A DNA stretch of 64,000 bases from Candidatus Methanoplasma termitum (lineage in GTDB: Archaea > Thermoplasmatota > Thermoplasmata > Methanomassiliicoccales > Methanomethylophilaceae): contig NZ_CP010070.1 in NCBI RefSeq assembly GCF_000800805.1, forward strand, positions 930,001 to 994,000, read 5' to 3'. Position 1 is the first letter of the stretch. Every line of letters begins with the position of its first letter. Positions 8,969-16,717 of the stretch are shown in pieces. The notes beneath the pieces were generated by a model. It did no database searches and was not told where the DNA came from. It worked only from the letters and a program-made list of their open reading frames with translations. The translations under genes and the position numbers were made by a program.

Positions 8969-10210
8969 ATGAGTTCCAGTAAAATCGTAAGCGGATTCTT
9001 CGGTCGTAACAGGGCCGTTTTCGTAATGGGGCTCACTGCGCTCGCCATAGCTGCGACTGCGGATCTCTTCGCCGGAATGCTTCTCGGTTCGATGGAAACG
9101 TACATACTTCTGATCCCTGGAATGATGGTCCTTGTCTACTCTGCGATCGGGATGAGGGGGAACATCTTCGGTGCTATGGGCTCAAGGCTCGGGACATCGA
9201 TGCACATGGGTACTTTCAAGATGTCCTTTAAGAAAGGGTCGATACTCAGGGCCAACATCGAATCTTCTATTGGGCTCAGCTTCCTGATCTCCCTTGCAAT
9301 GGGATTGATAGGATGGGCGATCGTTGTCCTTTTCAATTTCGGGGAGATCCATATTGCCAGCTTTGTGTTCATTTCCATGCTGGGCGGACTCATGGCCGGA
9401 ATAATCCTGCTGGGCGTTAACCTGACGATCGCAAGGACCGGTTTCAAAAGAGATTGGGACGTAGATAACATAACTGCACCGCTGATCGCGGCCGCCGGGG
9501 ACATAGTCACGATGCCTATGCTGTTCATATGCGCCTGGTTCGTCGTACACTGTCCAGATCAGAATATAATAAACATCCTTACCCTTCTGCTGATACTCGC
9601 GACCGTGGTCTTCCTTGTCATCATCTTTACAAGAAAGATCGTGCTCGGAAGGATGGACGAGGCAAAGAGAATAATCTCCCAATCCGCACCGATATTGGTA
9701 ATGTGTTTGATGTTAGACATTGCTGCGGGAATAATAATCGAGCACAGGACCCCGGAACTTCTTGTCCTTCCTGTGCTGGTGATATTGATGCCGGCCTTCC
9801 TGAATGAAGGAAATGCTCTATCGGGGATGCTTACTTCCAGACTGTCATCCATGCTGCATCTTGGTACGCTGGAGGTCAGCAGGTTCCCGGGAAAACGTGC
9901 GTATGAGAATTTCCTCATCACATACGTGCTGGCAGCTGTGACGTATGGATATATCGGAGTGATATCTTTCATCGCTGCGATGGCCATGGGCGGCACCGGC
10001 GACATCAGCTTTATAAAATTGATGGGAGTGATACTGCTCTCCGGAATGCTTACGGCAACGATCCTGAACTTCCTTTCATACTATGTGGCGGTGACCGCCG
10101 TAAGATTCAATCTTGATCCGGATGATCACAGCATACCTATGACATCCTCAACGATGGACCTCGTCGGTGCGGCTGTGCTGATCAATATCATTGTGTTACT
10201 AATACTATGA
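8969..10210 (+). CDS. MgtE/SLC41-type divalent cation transporter (two-repeat membrane protein)
   Basis: A 413-residue, highly hydrophobic protein built of two homologous halves, each with an MgtE-like motif: IGMRGNIFGAMGSRLGTSMHMG in pieces around 52-72, and the degenerate counterpart LNEGNALSGMLTSRLSSMLHLG around 277-298. It lacks the cytosolic N and CBS domains of bacterial MgtE, as in the archaeal stand-alone permease family (COG1824 type). It probably moves Mg2+ or another divalent cation. The two PhoU/TrkA-C genes at 11567-12831 are typical partners of this family, which supports a regulated transporter. GAGGTGATGG ahead of the ATG is a good ribosome binding site. Confidence 0.85.
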   Translation: MSSSKIVSGFFGRNRAVFVMGLTALAIAATADLFAGMLLGSMETYILLIPGMMVLVYSAIGMRGNIFGAMGSRLGTSMHMGTFKMSFKKGSILRANIESSIGLSFLISLAMGLIGWAIVVLFNFGEIHIASFVFISMLGGLMAGIILLGVNLTIARTGFKRDWDVDNITAPLIAAAGDIVTMPMLFICAWFVVHCPDQNIINILTLLLILATVVFLVIIFTRKIVLGRMDEAKRIISQSAPILVMCLMLDIAAGIIIEHRTPELLVLPVLVILMPAFLNEGNALSGMLTSRLSSMLHLGTLEVSRFPGKRAYENFLITYVLAAVTYGYIGVISFIAAMAMGGTGDISFIKLMGVILLSGMLTATILNFLSYYVAVTAVRFNLDPDDHSIPMTSSTMDLVGAAVLINIIVLLIL

Positions 10211-10303
10211 CGGAAGAATAATGGCTCAGGGAATTAAACAAGACGCACTCTCATGGTTCCTCTCATCTCCTAAACTTGTTCTCTCAGGCCGTTTTACAAC
10301 CTT

Positions 10304-10746
10304 TCATTCATCATTAGGGTTATCATTGATGTAGAGGTTTCTGCATGAACCGCCTTTGATCTCTACCCAGCTGTCTGAAAGATCATGTGACTCTTTCAGT
10401 CCTTTCATGCTCTTTTTTATCAGATCTATGTCGGGGTTTTCCTGAGACCCTTTATTATAGATCTCTATTAGTAGGAGAGAATCCTTATCCATTGAATATA
10501 AAATGCGGTATATTCCCTTTGCACCGGCAGACCTGCATGCAAATCTCTGTTCCTTGAAGACGGGTAAAAAGATGCCATGAGATCGGCCTACATCCTGCAT
10601 CCTCACGCTGCTACTTGTTGCGCGGCATAACCCAACAATGACCCTATTGAACGAATCCAGATCATCAAAAAGCGATTTATGATCTTTCTGGCACTTCTTC
10701 AGGCTTCTTTTGAAGCTTTTGGTGCAGTATATTTTGATTCACTCAC
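10304..10746 (-). CDS. RelE/ParE-like toxin gene, apparently frameshifted at its 5' end
   Basis: The readable product after the Panacea stop begins IKIYCTKSFKRSLKKCQKD and continues through GIYRILYSMDKDSLLLIEIYNKG. That is the usual RelE-fold pattern of basic N-terminal helices followed by a beta-sheet, at about 144 residues. No ATG/GTG starts this frame before 10606, which would lose the first 45 residues. A GTG at 10746 overlaps the antitoxin stop codon in the usual operon manner and encodes SESK, but it runs into a stop after 15 codons. Adding one A to the AAAA run (10732-10735) would join that start to the toxin frame. It is therefore either an inactivated toxin, a phase-variable run, or a sequence error. 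Toxin family is inferred by pattern only. Confidence 0.6.
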
Positions 10747-11326
10747 CATCTTCATCATCTTGTCCAGCATCAACCGAAGTGCACGGATCTCTGTACATGG
10801 CCGCACCATAATCTATTGGTTCGCCGTCTCTGGCAATCATCCATGGAACATCCATATGTGAGATCTCTTCGATTTCTCCGCCAGTCATGTCGCCATATCT
10901 TTCTATCGCACTTTCTATGGACATTATCTCTTCCGGAAGAAAATCGCTCATATCCGGATCCGTTAATGACCTATAGCGATATTGTTTATAGCCATCGAAC
11001 TGTTTTTTTTCAGCTGTTATCATCCCTTCTTTTTCGAGCGAATCGAATGATTCTTCATAGCTGAATGGTATAGGGCCATGAGGGGCCTTACAGTAGCTCT
11101 TGCCCGTTATAGATTTGAAGGTTCTCTCATAATGGTCAAAATCACTGAAGTAACATAGCTTGCAGAGGACTTTCTGCCCAACATTTTCTTTTTCGCCACA
11201 TCTTTTTATTATATAGTGTAGCATGTGTTCGAACTTCTGTCCACAATCAGAATTCGTCTTACTACCTCCCTCTCTATCACAATATTCATCGTAAGCATCT
11301 GATTTAAGACTATGTGAAGATAACAT
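10739..11326 (-). CDS. Panacea (SocA/DUF4065)-type antitoxin
   Basis: A protein of about 195 residues matching the Panacea pattern: VGQKVLCKLCYFSDFDHYERT, then KSITG, then KAPHGPIPF, and near the end LPEEIMSIESAIERYGDMTGGEIEEISH followed by PW. Panacea domains neutralise many unrelated toxins encoded next to them. The open frame begins at 11440, but the ATG at 11326 is preferred because AAGAGG lies 7 bases before it and the upstream 38 codons look non-coding. The stop overlaps the start region of the RelE-like gene, so the pair forms a candidate toxin-antitoxin operon lodged between a cation transporter and its usual partners. Confidence 0.8.
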   Translation of the reverse strand: MLSSHSLKSDAYDEYCDREGGSKTNSDCGQKFEHMLHYIIKRCGEKENVGQKVLCKLCYFSDFDHYERTFKSITGKSYCKAPHGPIPFSYEESFDSLEKEGMITAEKKQFDGYKQYRYRSLTDPDMSDFLPEEIMSIESAIERYGDMTGGEIEEISHMDVPWMIARDGEPIDYGAAMYRDPCTSVDAGQDDEDGE

Positions 11327-11566
11327 CGATAATCCTCTTAATAATAATTTAAGGGCGGGCTGTCGATGCGGACCGTCCCTCTTTTTACATTGCGCCCCTC
11401 TTCCGACGCGGACTTCGTTGTTATCACTATCTTTCCGCATACATCCATTTGCATTTCAGACACTATTATCTCGTGCATATTCATCCCAAGATACCTTATG
11501 TTCGGAAGATATTTTAACCTTCAATGGAAAAAGGGGTATTGCTAGTGATCGGACATTAGCTGGCAC

Positions 11567-12136
11567 TTACTTGTCTGTGCCTTCTGCCATGTATTTGAAC
11601 GCTGTGACCCCATCTTCCGGGCCCTTGGCAATCAGTATGTCGCCGGCCTCTATCTTTGTGTTCTTGCCCGGTCCGAAGATGTATTCTCTGTCCCTTTTTA
11701 TTGCAATGACGAACATTCCGCAGTGTGTGCACAGACGGACCTCACCGAATGACTTTCCGTCCAGAGGTGAGTTCTCTGTGACCTTGGCAAGGCTGATGAT
11801 CGTTTCCGATTCCTTTATCGACATTGCAATGACCGGGTGTTTACCCAATCCTCTCAGAACAACATCCGCTATCGATCTGGCGGCATCTGCGATGGACATT
11901 ATTGATGCCTGGAGCCTGATCATGACCACTATCCTGGCAACCTCCTCCGGCTTGTTCATCCCTATCTCTATGGCTTTCTCCTGCACTTCCAGGGAAAGGT
12001 TGTTCATCCTCTCTGCCAGGAAGATCACCTCCTCGGCTATCTCTTCATTGTCATAGATGAGTGACGAGTATGCCAGGTCGACCATGAACTCAGAAGTGTC
12101 CTTAAGCTCCAGGAGCATCTCCTCGATCTTGTTCAA
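11567..12136 (-). CDS. PhoU / TrkA-C (RCK_C) domain protein, second of pair
   Basis: 189 residues. The N-terminal helical PhoU-like half (about 1-105) is followed by an RCK_C/TrkA-C domain (about 110-186, ending IEAGDILIAKGPEDGVTAFKYM), which in related proteins binds small regulatory ligands. It has no membrane segment. The ATG overlaps the stop of its paralogue by four bases (12133-12136), so the two are co-translated and probably form a hetero-oligomer. In archaea such proteins (COG3273 type) accompany MgtE-like permeases, and the transporter at 8969 is the likely client. Confidence 0.85.
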   Translation of the reverse strand: MNKIEEMLLELKDTSEFMVDLAYSSLIYDNEEIAEEVIFLAERMNNLSLEVQEKAIEIGMNKPEEVARIVVMIRLQASIMSIADAARSIADVVLRGLGKHPVIAMSIKESETIISLAKVTENSPLDGKSFGEVRLCTHCGMFVIAIKRDREYIFGPGKNTKIEAGDILIAKGPEDGVTAFKYMAEGTDK

Positions 12137-12831
12137 TTCTCTTCCTCCTCTTCGGGCTCGTTTATGCTGGCTGCCTCTTCCTGCGGGGTTGTCTCTTCTT
12201 CATCCTCGGATACTTCGGGGAACTCCCAGGGTTTGCTTCCGGTTGTGTACTCGACAAGATGCTTGTATCCATCATCACTGCCTCTTATTATTACGTCATC
12301 TCCGGCTCTTATCTTGATGTCGTCATCGGGGTCGTACGTCCAGCCCTGACGATTCTTCATTGCTATTATCCTGCAGCCGGTGCATGCTTCCACGCCGAGT
12401 TTTCCTATTGTGTACCCGACCATGGAGGATTCGGGCTTGACCTTTGTGGCGCGGATCTTCTCATCCGACTCAGACAGCATGGCCGATACGAACGGACGCC
12501 TTTCGAGCGGGAGGCTCAGGAGATTGACTATGTCCACCGCCGCATCTGATATAATGTCTGCTGCGGATGCTACTTGGAGCAACCCGGACAGCTGCTGTGC
12601 GTCCCGCTTGTTCCTTGATGCCATGAGCACCTTGAAACGGATAGCATACTTCAGATTTGTCATCTCTTTTTCCAGCTCATTGACCTTCTCGGCCATATCC
12701 TCGCTGTTATACAGCAGAGCGGCGTATGCCAGATCCACTATCACCTCTGAAGTGTCCTTCATTTCGGTCAAAAGTTCACGAACTGTCTTCTCAACATGTT
12801 CCATGCTCGTATATTCCGGGTCCGGCATCAC
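12133..12831 (-). CDS. PhoU / TrkA-C (RCK_C) domain protein, first of pair
   Basis: 232 residues with the same order as its downstream paralogue: PhoU-like helices (about 15-120), an RCK_C domain (about 128-203, IRAGDDVIIRGSDDGYKHLVEY), then a very acidic tail rich in E. It is expected to be a cytosolic regulator of ion transport acting with the next gene. A TATA-like sequence with an imperfect dyad (ATACG...CGTAT at 12939-12953) lies about 110 bases upstream and may be its promoter. Confidence 0.85.
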   Translation of the reverse strand: MMPDPEYTSMEHVEKTVRELLTEMKDTSEVIVDLAYAALLYNSEDMAEKVNELEKEMTNLKYAIRFKVLMASRNKRDAQQLSGLLQVASAADIISDAAVDIVNLLSLPLERRPFVSAMLSESDEKIRATKVKPESSMVGYTIGKLGVEACTGCRIIAMKNRQGWTYDPDDDIKIRAGDDVIIRGSDDGYKHLVEYTTGSKPWEFPEVSEDEEETTPQEEAASINEPEEEEEN

Positions 12832-13010
12832 AACACCTCCAAAACCGTTGTATTGCGTCTACTATTACCGTCGGGGTCATCTGAATCGGTTGACAATTTC
12901 GGCCACCTTTTTTGTACTGGAACTAATCCAACTCTTACATACGCAGTACGTATATTTAAGATTTGGATTCTTTCGGACATGTTTTGGGACATCTGTATTA
13001 CGGCAGCCGG

Positions 13011-13583
13011 TCATCTGATGTAGCTGACCCTGCCCCCTATGCGTGCGGGAGCCTCCGGCCTCATGTCCCCGTACCCGAAACAGACCGCATACAGCGGCCT
13101 GTATCCGTCCGGGACTCCGAGTTCTTTTGCATATTCATCTGCCTTTGACGTTGTGAATATCAATCGTGCCATGCCGATTATTATCGACGACACGCCGAGC
13201 GATTGTGCGGCAAGGCACATATTCTGCACGGCATACCCGCAGTTGGATTCTGTCCAGATGTCTTTTGCGTCGCCGCTTATCAGAACAACGGTGGGCGCGT
13301 CGTAGAACATGCTGAAATCCTCCCTACCGCCGTTCCTGTCCTTATATCTCGATACAGATTCCTTTGGCAGGTTCTCTTTGATCTTTGTGTTCATCCAGTC
13401 GATCAGTTCCGCATTCTGTATCACTGTGAAATGCCAATCCTGCGCGTTCATTGCGCTGGGTGCGTTAAGCCCGCAGTCAATGATTACTTTCAGTTCCTTA
13501 TCTGTTACCTGCCGCGGTTTGTACTTTCGGACGCTTCTGCGCTCCATTATGGATCTGATAGTATCGTTCGGATAATCTGTCAT
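13011..13583 (-). CDS. Nitroreductase family protein
   Basis: A 190-residue FMN-dependent nitroreductase-type enzyme. Family marks are the N-terminal RRSVRKY, the flavin-contact NAPSAMNAQDWHFTVI, and the central helix with NCGYAVQNMCLAAQSLG. The length is normal for the short family branch. Partners and substrate are not evident; such enzymes use NAD(P)H or reduced flavin to reduce nitro-aromatics or quinones, or act in cofactor pathways. It is divergent from the next small gene. Confidence 0.88.
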   Translation of the reverse strand: MTDYPNDTIRSIMERRSVRKYKPRQVTDKELKVIIDCGLNAPSAMNAQDWHFTVIQNAELIDWMNTKIKENLPKESVSRYKDRNGGREDFSMFYDAPTVVLISGDAKDIWTESNCGYAVQNMCLAAQSLGVSSIIIGMARLIFTTSKADEYAKELGVPDGYRPLYAVCFGYGDMRPEAPARIGGRVSYIR

Positions 13584-13688
13584 GCCCTGTAAGACCCGCT
13601 TTTTGATTATATTACAGTTTGTATCATCTCCTCAGTGCCTGCCTGTCGGTCGCAACCGTATAATACAAAAAAGTACGATTAACAGACC

Positions 13689-14030
13689 ATGCCCTCAACA
13701 GTGATAGTGAAAATGAATACCTGCGGCAAGACCCATAAGATCACGGTCAGCCTGAGAGACGACGGAGATCTTGACGTAAAGATCGTATCCGACTGCAAAC
13801 ACGTTCAAGAATATGCGGAACTCCTTACAAAGGTCGGTATGTCTGACATAACCGACAGGCACGGAAGCAAAATACTTGACCCTGACATATGTACCTCGCT
13901 GTCGTTTCCTTGTCTTGTGCCGAGCGGCGTTCTGGATGCGGCGTGGATCGAAACGGAAATGCTGTCGAAGTCGCTTTGTAAAAGGGTGCGTCAGAACGAG
14001 GTCATCCTCGACCAGTTCGACACCGTTTGA
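13689..14030 (+). CDS. Conserved archaeal small protein of unknown function
   Basis: A 113-residue soluble protein with an N-terminal beta-hairpin-like segment (MPSTVIVKMNTCGKTH), a conserved-looking cysteine patch (CTSLSFPCLVPSGVL), and a C-terminal helix. It resembles a family I associate with methanogen genomes (DUF6951-like), but this cannot be confirmed here. It lies upstream of purP on the same strand with a 76-base gap and may be transcribed separately. Confidence 0.65.
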   Translation: MPSTVIVKMNTCGKTHKITVSLRDDGDLDVKIVSDCKHVQEYAELLTKVGMSDITDRHGSKILDPDICTSLSFPCLVPSGVLDAAWIETEMLSKSLCKRVRQNEVILDQFDTV

Positions 14031-14106
14031 CCGCTCTGCCGGCACACATTCAGCTGTCTTTCGAAACATTATATTATAGCAAAGGCTATTTGGGCTGAGG
14101 CAGACG

Positions 14107-15264
14107 ATGATAAGCAGAGATGAGGTTCTGGCAAACCTTGACAAATATGACATTAAAAAAACCAAGATAGGAGTTGTTGCATCGCATTCCGCACTGGATA
14201 CCTGCGACGGGGCGATATCCGAAGGTTTCAACACCGTTGCTGTCTGCCAGAAAGGAAGGGAGAAGACCTTCGCCAACTATTTCAGGACCCAGCGCGATGC
14301 TTCCGGCAATGTTCAAAGGGGAGTCATCGACGAGATCGTCCTTGTGGACAAGTTCAAAGACACCGTACTTCCGAAGGTTCAGAATTCTCTGATGAAGAAC
14401 AACGTGCTTTTCGTACCGAACAGATCGTTCGTGTCGTATTGCGGCATTGACGCGGTCGAAGATGACTTCAAGGTCCCGATCGTCGGAAGCAGGAACCTCC
14501 TCAGATCCGAGGACCGTGGCGGCGAGAGAGACTATTATTGGATACTTGAGAAGGCGGGCCTTCCGTTCCCGAAGAAGGTCAATAGGCCCGAGGACATAGA
14601 CAGCCTCACCATAATTAAAGTGCACCATAAAGTGAAGAAGCTCGAAAGAGGATTCTTCACTGCGAAGGATTATGATCAGTTCGTCGAAAAATCGACAGAA
14701 CTTATCAAACAAGGCGTTATCGAAGAGGATTTCCTCAAAGAAGCAAGAATGGAGCAGTACATCATCGGCCCCGTTTTCAATCTGGATTTCTTCCGTTCCC
14801 CCCTTGAGAAGAAAGGAGAACAACTCGAACTCCTGGGAGTGGATTGGAGGTTCGAAACTTCCCTTGACGGGTACTGCAGGCTCCCTGGGAAACAGCAGGT
14901 AGAGCTGGAGAACGATGGAATAATCCCGGAATACACAGTGTGCGGCCACAACTCGGCCACTCTCAGAGAATCTTTGCTGGATAATGCGTTCGAGATGGCT
15001 GAAAAGTACATTGCGGCGACGAAGAAATACTACAATCCGGGCGTTATCGGCCCATTCTGTTTGCAAACGTGCGTGGACAAAGACCTTAACTTCTACATTT
15101 ACGATGTTGCCCCCCGCATAGGCGGAGGCACCAACGTTCATATGTCCGTCGGACATCCTTACGGCAACGCCCTGTGGAGAAAGGAGATGAGCACGGGAAG
15201 GAGACTTTCCATGGAGATAAGAAGAGCGATCGAACAGGAACGCATTGATGAGATCATTACATAA
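14107..15264 (+). CDS. purP: Formate-dependent FAICAR synthetase (PurP)
   Basis: A 385-residue archaeal ATP-grasp enzyme that formylates AICAR with free formate and ATP in purine synthesis, replacing the folate-dependent PurH step. Recognisable parts are the N-terminal VVASHSALDTCDGAISEGF, the middle NRSFVSYCGID, and the C-terminal YDVAPRIGGGTNVHM. The length is normal. The ATG follows a TGAGGCAGACG stretch carrying a weak ribosome site. It is followed after 9 bases by a membrane protein gene. Confidence 0.93.
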   Translation: MISRDEVLANLDKYDIKKTKIGVVASHSALDTCDGAISEGFNTVAVCQKGREKTFANYFRTQRDASGNVQRGVIDEIVLVDKFKDTVLPKVQNSLMKNNVLFVPNRSFVSYCGIDAVEDDFKVPIVGSRNLLRSEDRGGERDYYWILEKAGLPFPKKVNRPEDIDSLTIIKVHHKVKKLERGFFTAKDYDQFVEKSTELIKQGVIEEDFLKEARMEQYIIGPVFNLDFFRSPLEKKGEQLELLGVDWRFETSLDGYCRLPGKQQVELENDGIIPEYTVCGHNSATLRESLLDNAFEMAEKYIAATKKYYNPGVIGPFCLQTCVDKDLNFYIYDVAPRIGGGTNVHMSVGHPYGNALWRKEMSTGRRLSMEIRRAIEQERIDEIIT

Positions 15265-15273
15265 GGTGAGTAA

Positions 15274-16170
15274 ATGAACAAAAATAAGACACTATTGGCT
15301 CTTGCCTTCGTCATTCTGGCAGTTGCGCCGATGAGTATAATTCTCATCGGTGAGCAGTCGAATGCATACGTGAGCATGAGCGATGACTCGGCCAGAGTAT
15401 GGGGGGAGGGGTTCACCACCAACGGCAACGGAACGCTCCACGTAATATTGAAGAATAATGACGAATTCAACAATTCTGAACAGATAACGCTATCCGTCCA
15501 TGATAAAACAATAGACGGCCCCGTACTTGCGACCAGTTCACCGGTAATAGTGCCTGCCGGCGGCACCTATGAAGTACAGATCAGTTTCAATATCGGCTCT
15601 GCCGGAGAACACAGTCTGGCAGTGACCGGTGAACCTGCAAATCAATTCCCTGTCGACGGTCAGGGTAACCATGCCAACTTCATCTCTACGGTATCGGTGA
15701 CTGTAAAGGAATCTATTCTCAGCAAGCCGACAACGTACATAGCGATCGCAGTGGTTGCCATCTTGATAGCCATCGCCGTCTTCATGCATATGCGCAACAC
15801 GCCTGCGAAGAAACCGGACACAACATTCACTGAACTTGAAGAACAGAAGAGGGCTTCAAAAGGTGGAGCGGACAGCGCTCCGAAGACATCTGCGACGGAA
15901 AAGAAAAGATACGATAAAGCTTCTACAACAGAACCGCCCAAGGCCACGCCCAAAGAAAAAGCAAAGCCTGCTGCGGAAGAGAAGAAGTCTCCAAAGGAGA
16001 AGACTCAGCCCAAAGAGAGCACAAAACCTGCTCAGGAAGAGAAGAAAGCGACCACTTTCACCGAGCTTGAGAAGGAAAAATCCAGCAAGAAGGACGCAGT
16101 AACCAACAAGGAGTCCTCCTCTTCCGAAGAGCCGAAGAAGCTCAAGTACGTGAGCTCCAGAAGGAAATAA
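15274..16170 (+). CDS. Envelope protein with signal peptide, one membrane anchor and charged tail
   Basis: 298 residues. A signal peptide (about 1-27) is followed by a beta-rich external domain (about 30-145) resembling CARDB/Ig-like modules, then a transmembrane helix (about 152-172), then a cytoplasmic tail of about 125 residues that is almost pure K, E, P, S, T and A. The tail contains two copies of TTFTELE followed by E/K-rich sequence, about 68 residues apart. GGTGAG before the ATG is a usable ribosome site. I do not recognise a family; the tail could be a flexible docking region. Confidence 0.75.
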   Translation: MNKNKTLLALAFVILAVAPMSIILIGEQSNAYVSMSDDSARVWGEGFTTNGNGTLHVILKNNDEFNNSEQITLSVHDKTIDGPVLATSSPVIVPAGGTYEVQISFNIGSAGEHSLAVTGEPANQFPVDGQGNHANFISTVSVTVKESILSKPTTYIAIAVVAILIAIAVFMHMRNTPAKKPDTTFTELEEQKRASKGGADSAPKTSATEKKRYDKASTTEPPKATPKEKAKPAAEEKKSPKEKTQPKESTKPAQEEKKATTFTELEKEKSSKKDAVTNKESSSSEEPKKLKYVSSRRK

Positions 16171-16180
16171 ACACTGCCTT

Positions 16181-16202
16181 GAGCGCACGGGGATGTGCGC
16201 TC
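16181..16202. terminator. Bidirectional hairpin terminator
   Basis: A perfect 8-bp stem GAGCGCAC/GTGCGCTC with a 6-base loop lies between two convergent genes. On the + side a T-run (16214-16220) follows after 11 bases. Confidence 0.65.
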
Positions 16203-16219
16203 CGGCATATTCACTTTTT

Positions 16220-16717
16220 TCAAAGTTTCAATTTCGGATCCTTAAGGTCGATGAGAGCCACCTCTCTCCTGTCCATAAAGAACCCTATCTTTTTGTGAAG
16301 CATTATCGATGGGGCGTTCCCCGTCTGCAGCATGCTGTGAGCCGCCTCGGCGCCCATCTCCCGACCATTTTTCAGAACTTCCCTTAACAGTTTGTATCCG
16401 ATCGCATTCCTTCTTACATATGGGTGTACGCCCATGTTCTCGATCCAAACAAGTTTGTTCACATCAAAGATGTGCTCCAGCATTTTTGCGAATATGAAGC
16501 CGTATATCTCTCCGTCCTCTTCGGCGACAAAGCTTAATCCGCTCTCTAAATATGAAGCAAAATGATTCCTGCTGCTTGCACCGAGGTTGTCCTTCCATTC
16601 TTTGGGGAGATCCTCCCACTTATTCTCGATAGTATCCGCAAAATACTCTTTTATGCATGATATCTCAAGCGCTCTTACCTTCTCTATATCTTTCAGTTTT
16701 AACTGGCGGATCTCCAT
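16220..16717 (-). CDS. GNAT family N-acetyltransferase (RimI-like)
   Basis: A 165-residue acetyltransferase of the GNAT fold. The acetyl-CoA loop region is VHPYVRRNAIGYKLL, followed by GAEAAHSMLQTGNAPSIMLHKKIGF, which is the RimI-like motif B region. The open frame extends to 16783, but the ATG at 16717 overlaps the argS stop (TAATG), the usual sign of translational coupling, and it begins the domain correctly. It may acetylate protein N-termini; the target is unknown. Confidence 0.88.
   Translation of the reverse strand: MEIRQLKLKDIEKVRALEISCIKEYFADTIENKWEDLPKEWKDNLGASSRNHFASYLESGLSFVAEEDGEIYGFIFAKMLEHIFDVNKLVWIENMGVHPYVRRNAIGYKLLREVLKNGREMGAEAAHSMLQTGNAPSIMLHKKIGFFMDRREVALIDLKDPKLKL

Noticed and set aside
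14086-15156. A 356-codon minus-strand frame antisense to purP
   Set aside because: purP on the + strand is unambiguous; the antisense frame is a by-product of its codon bias.
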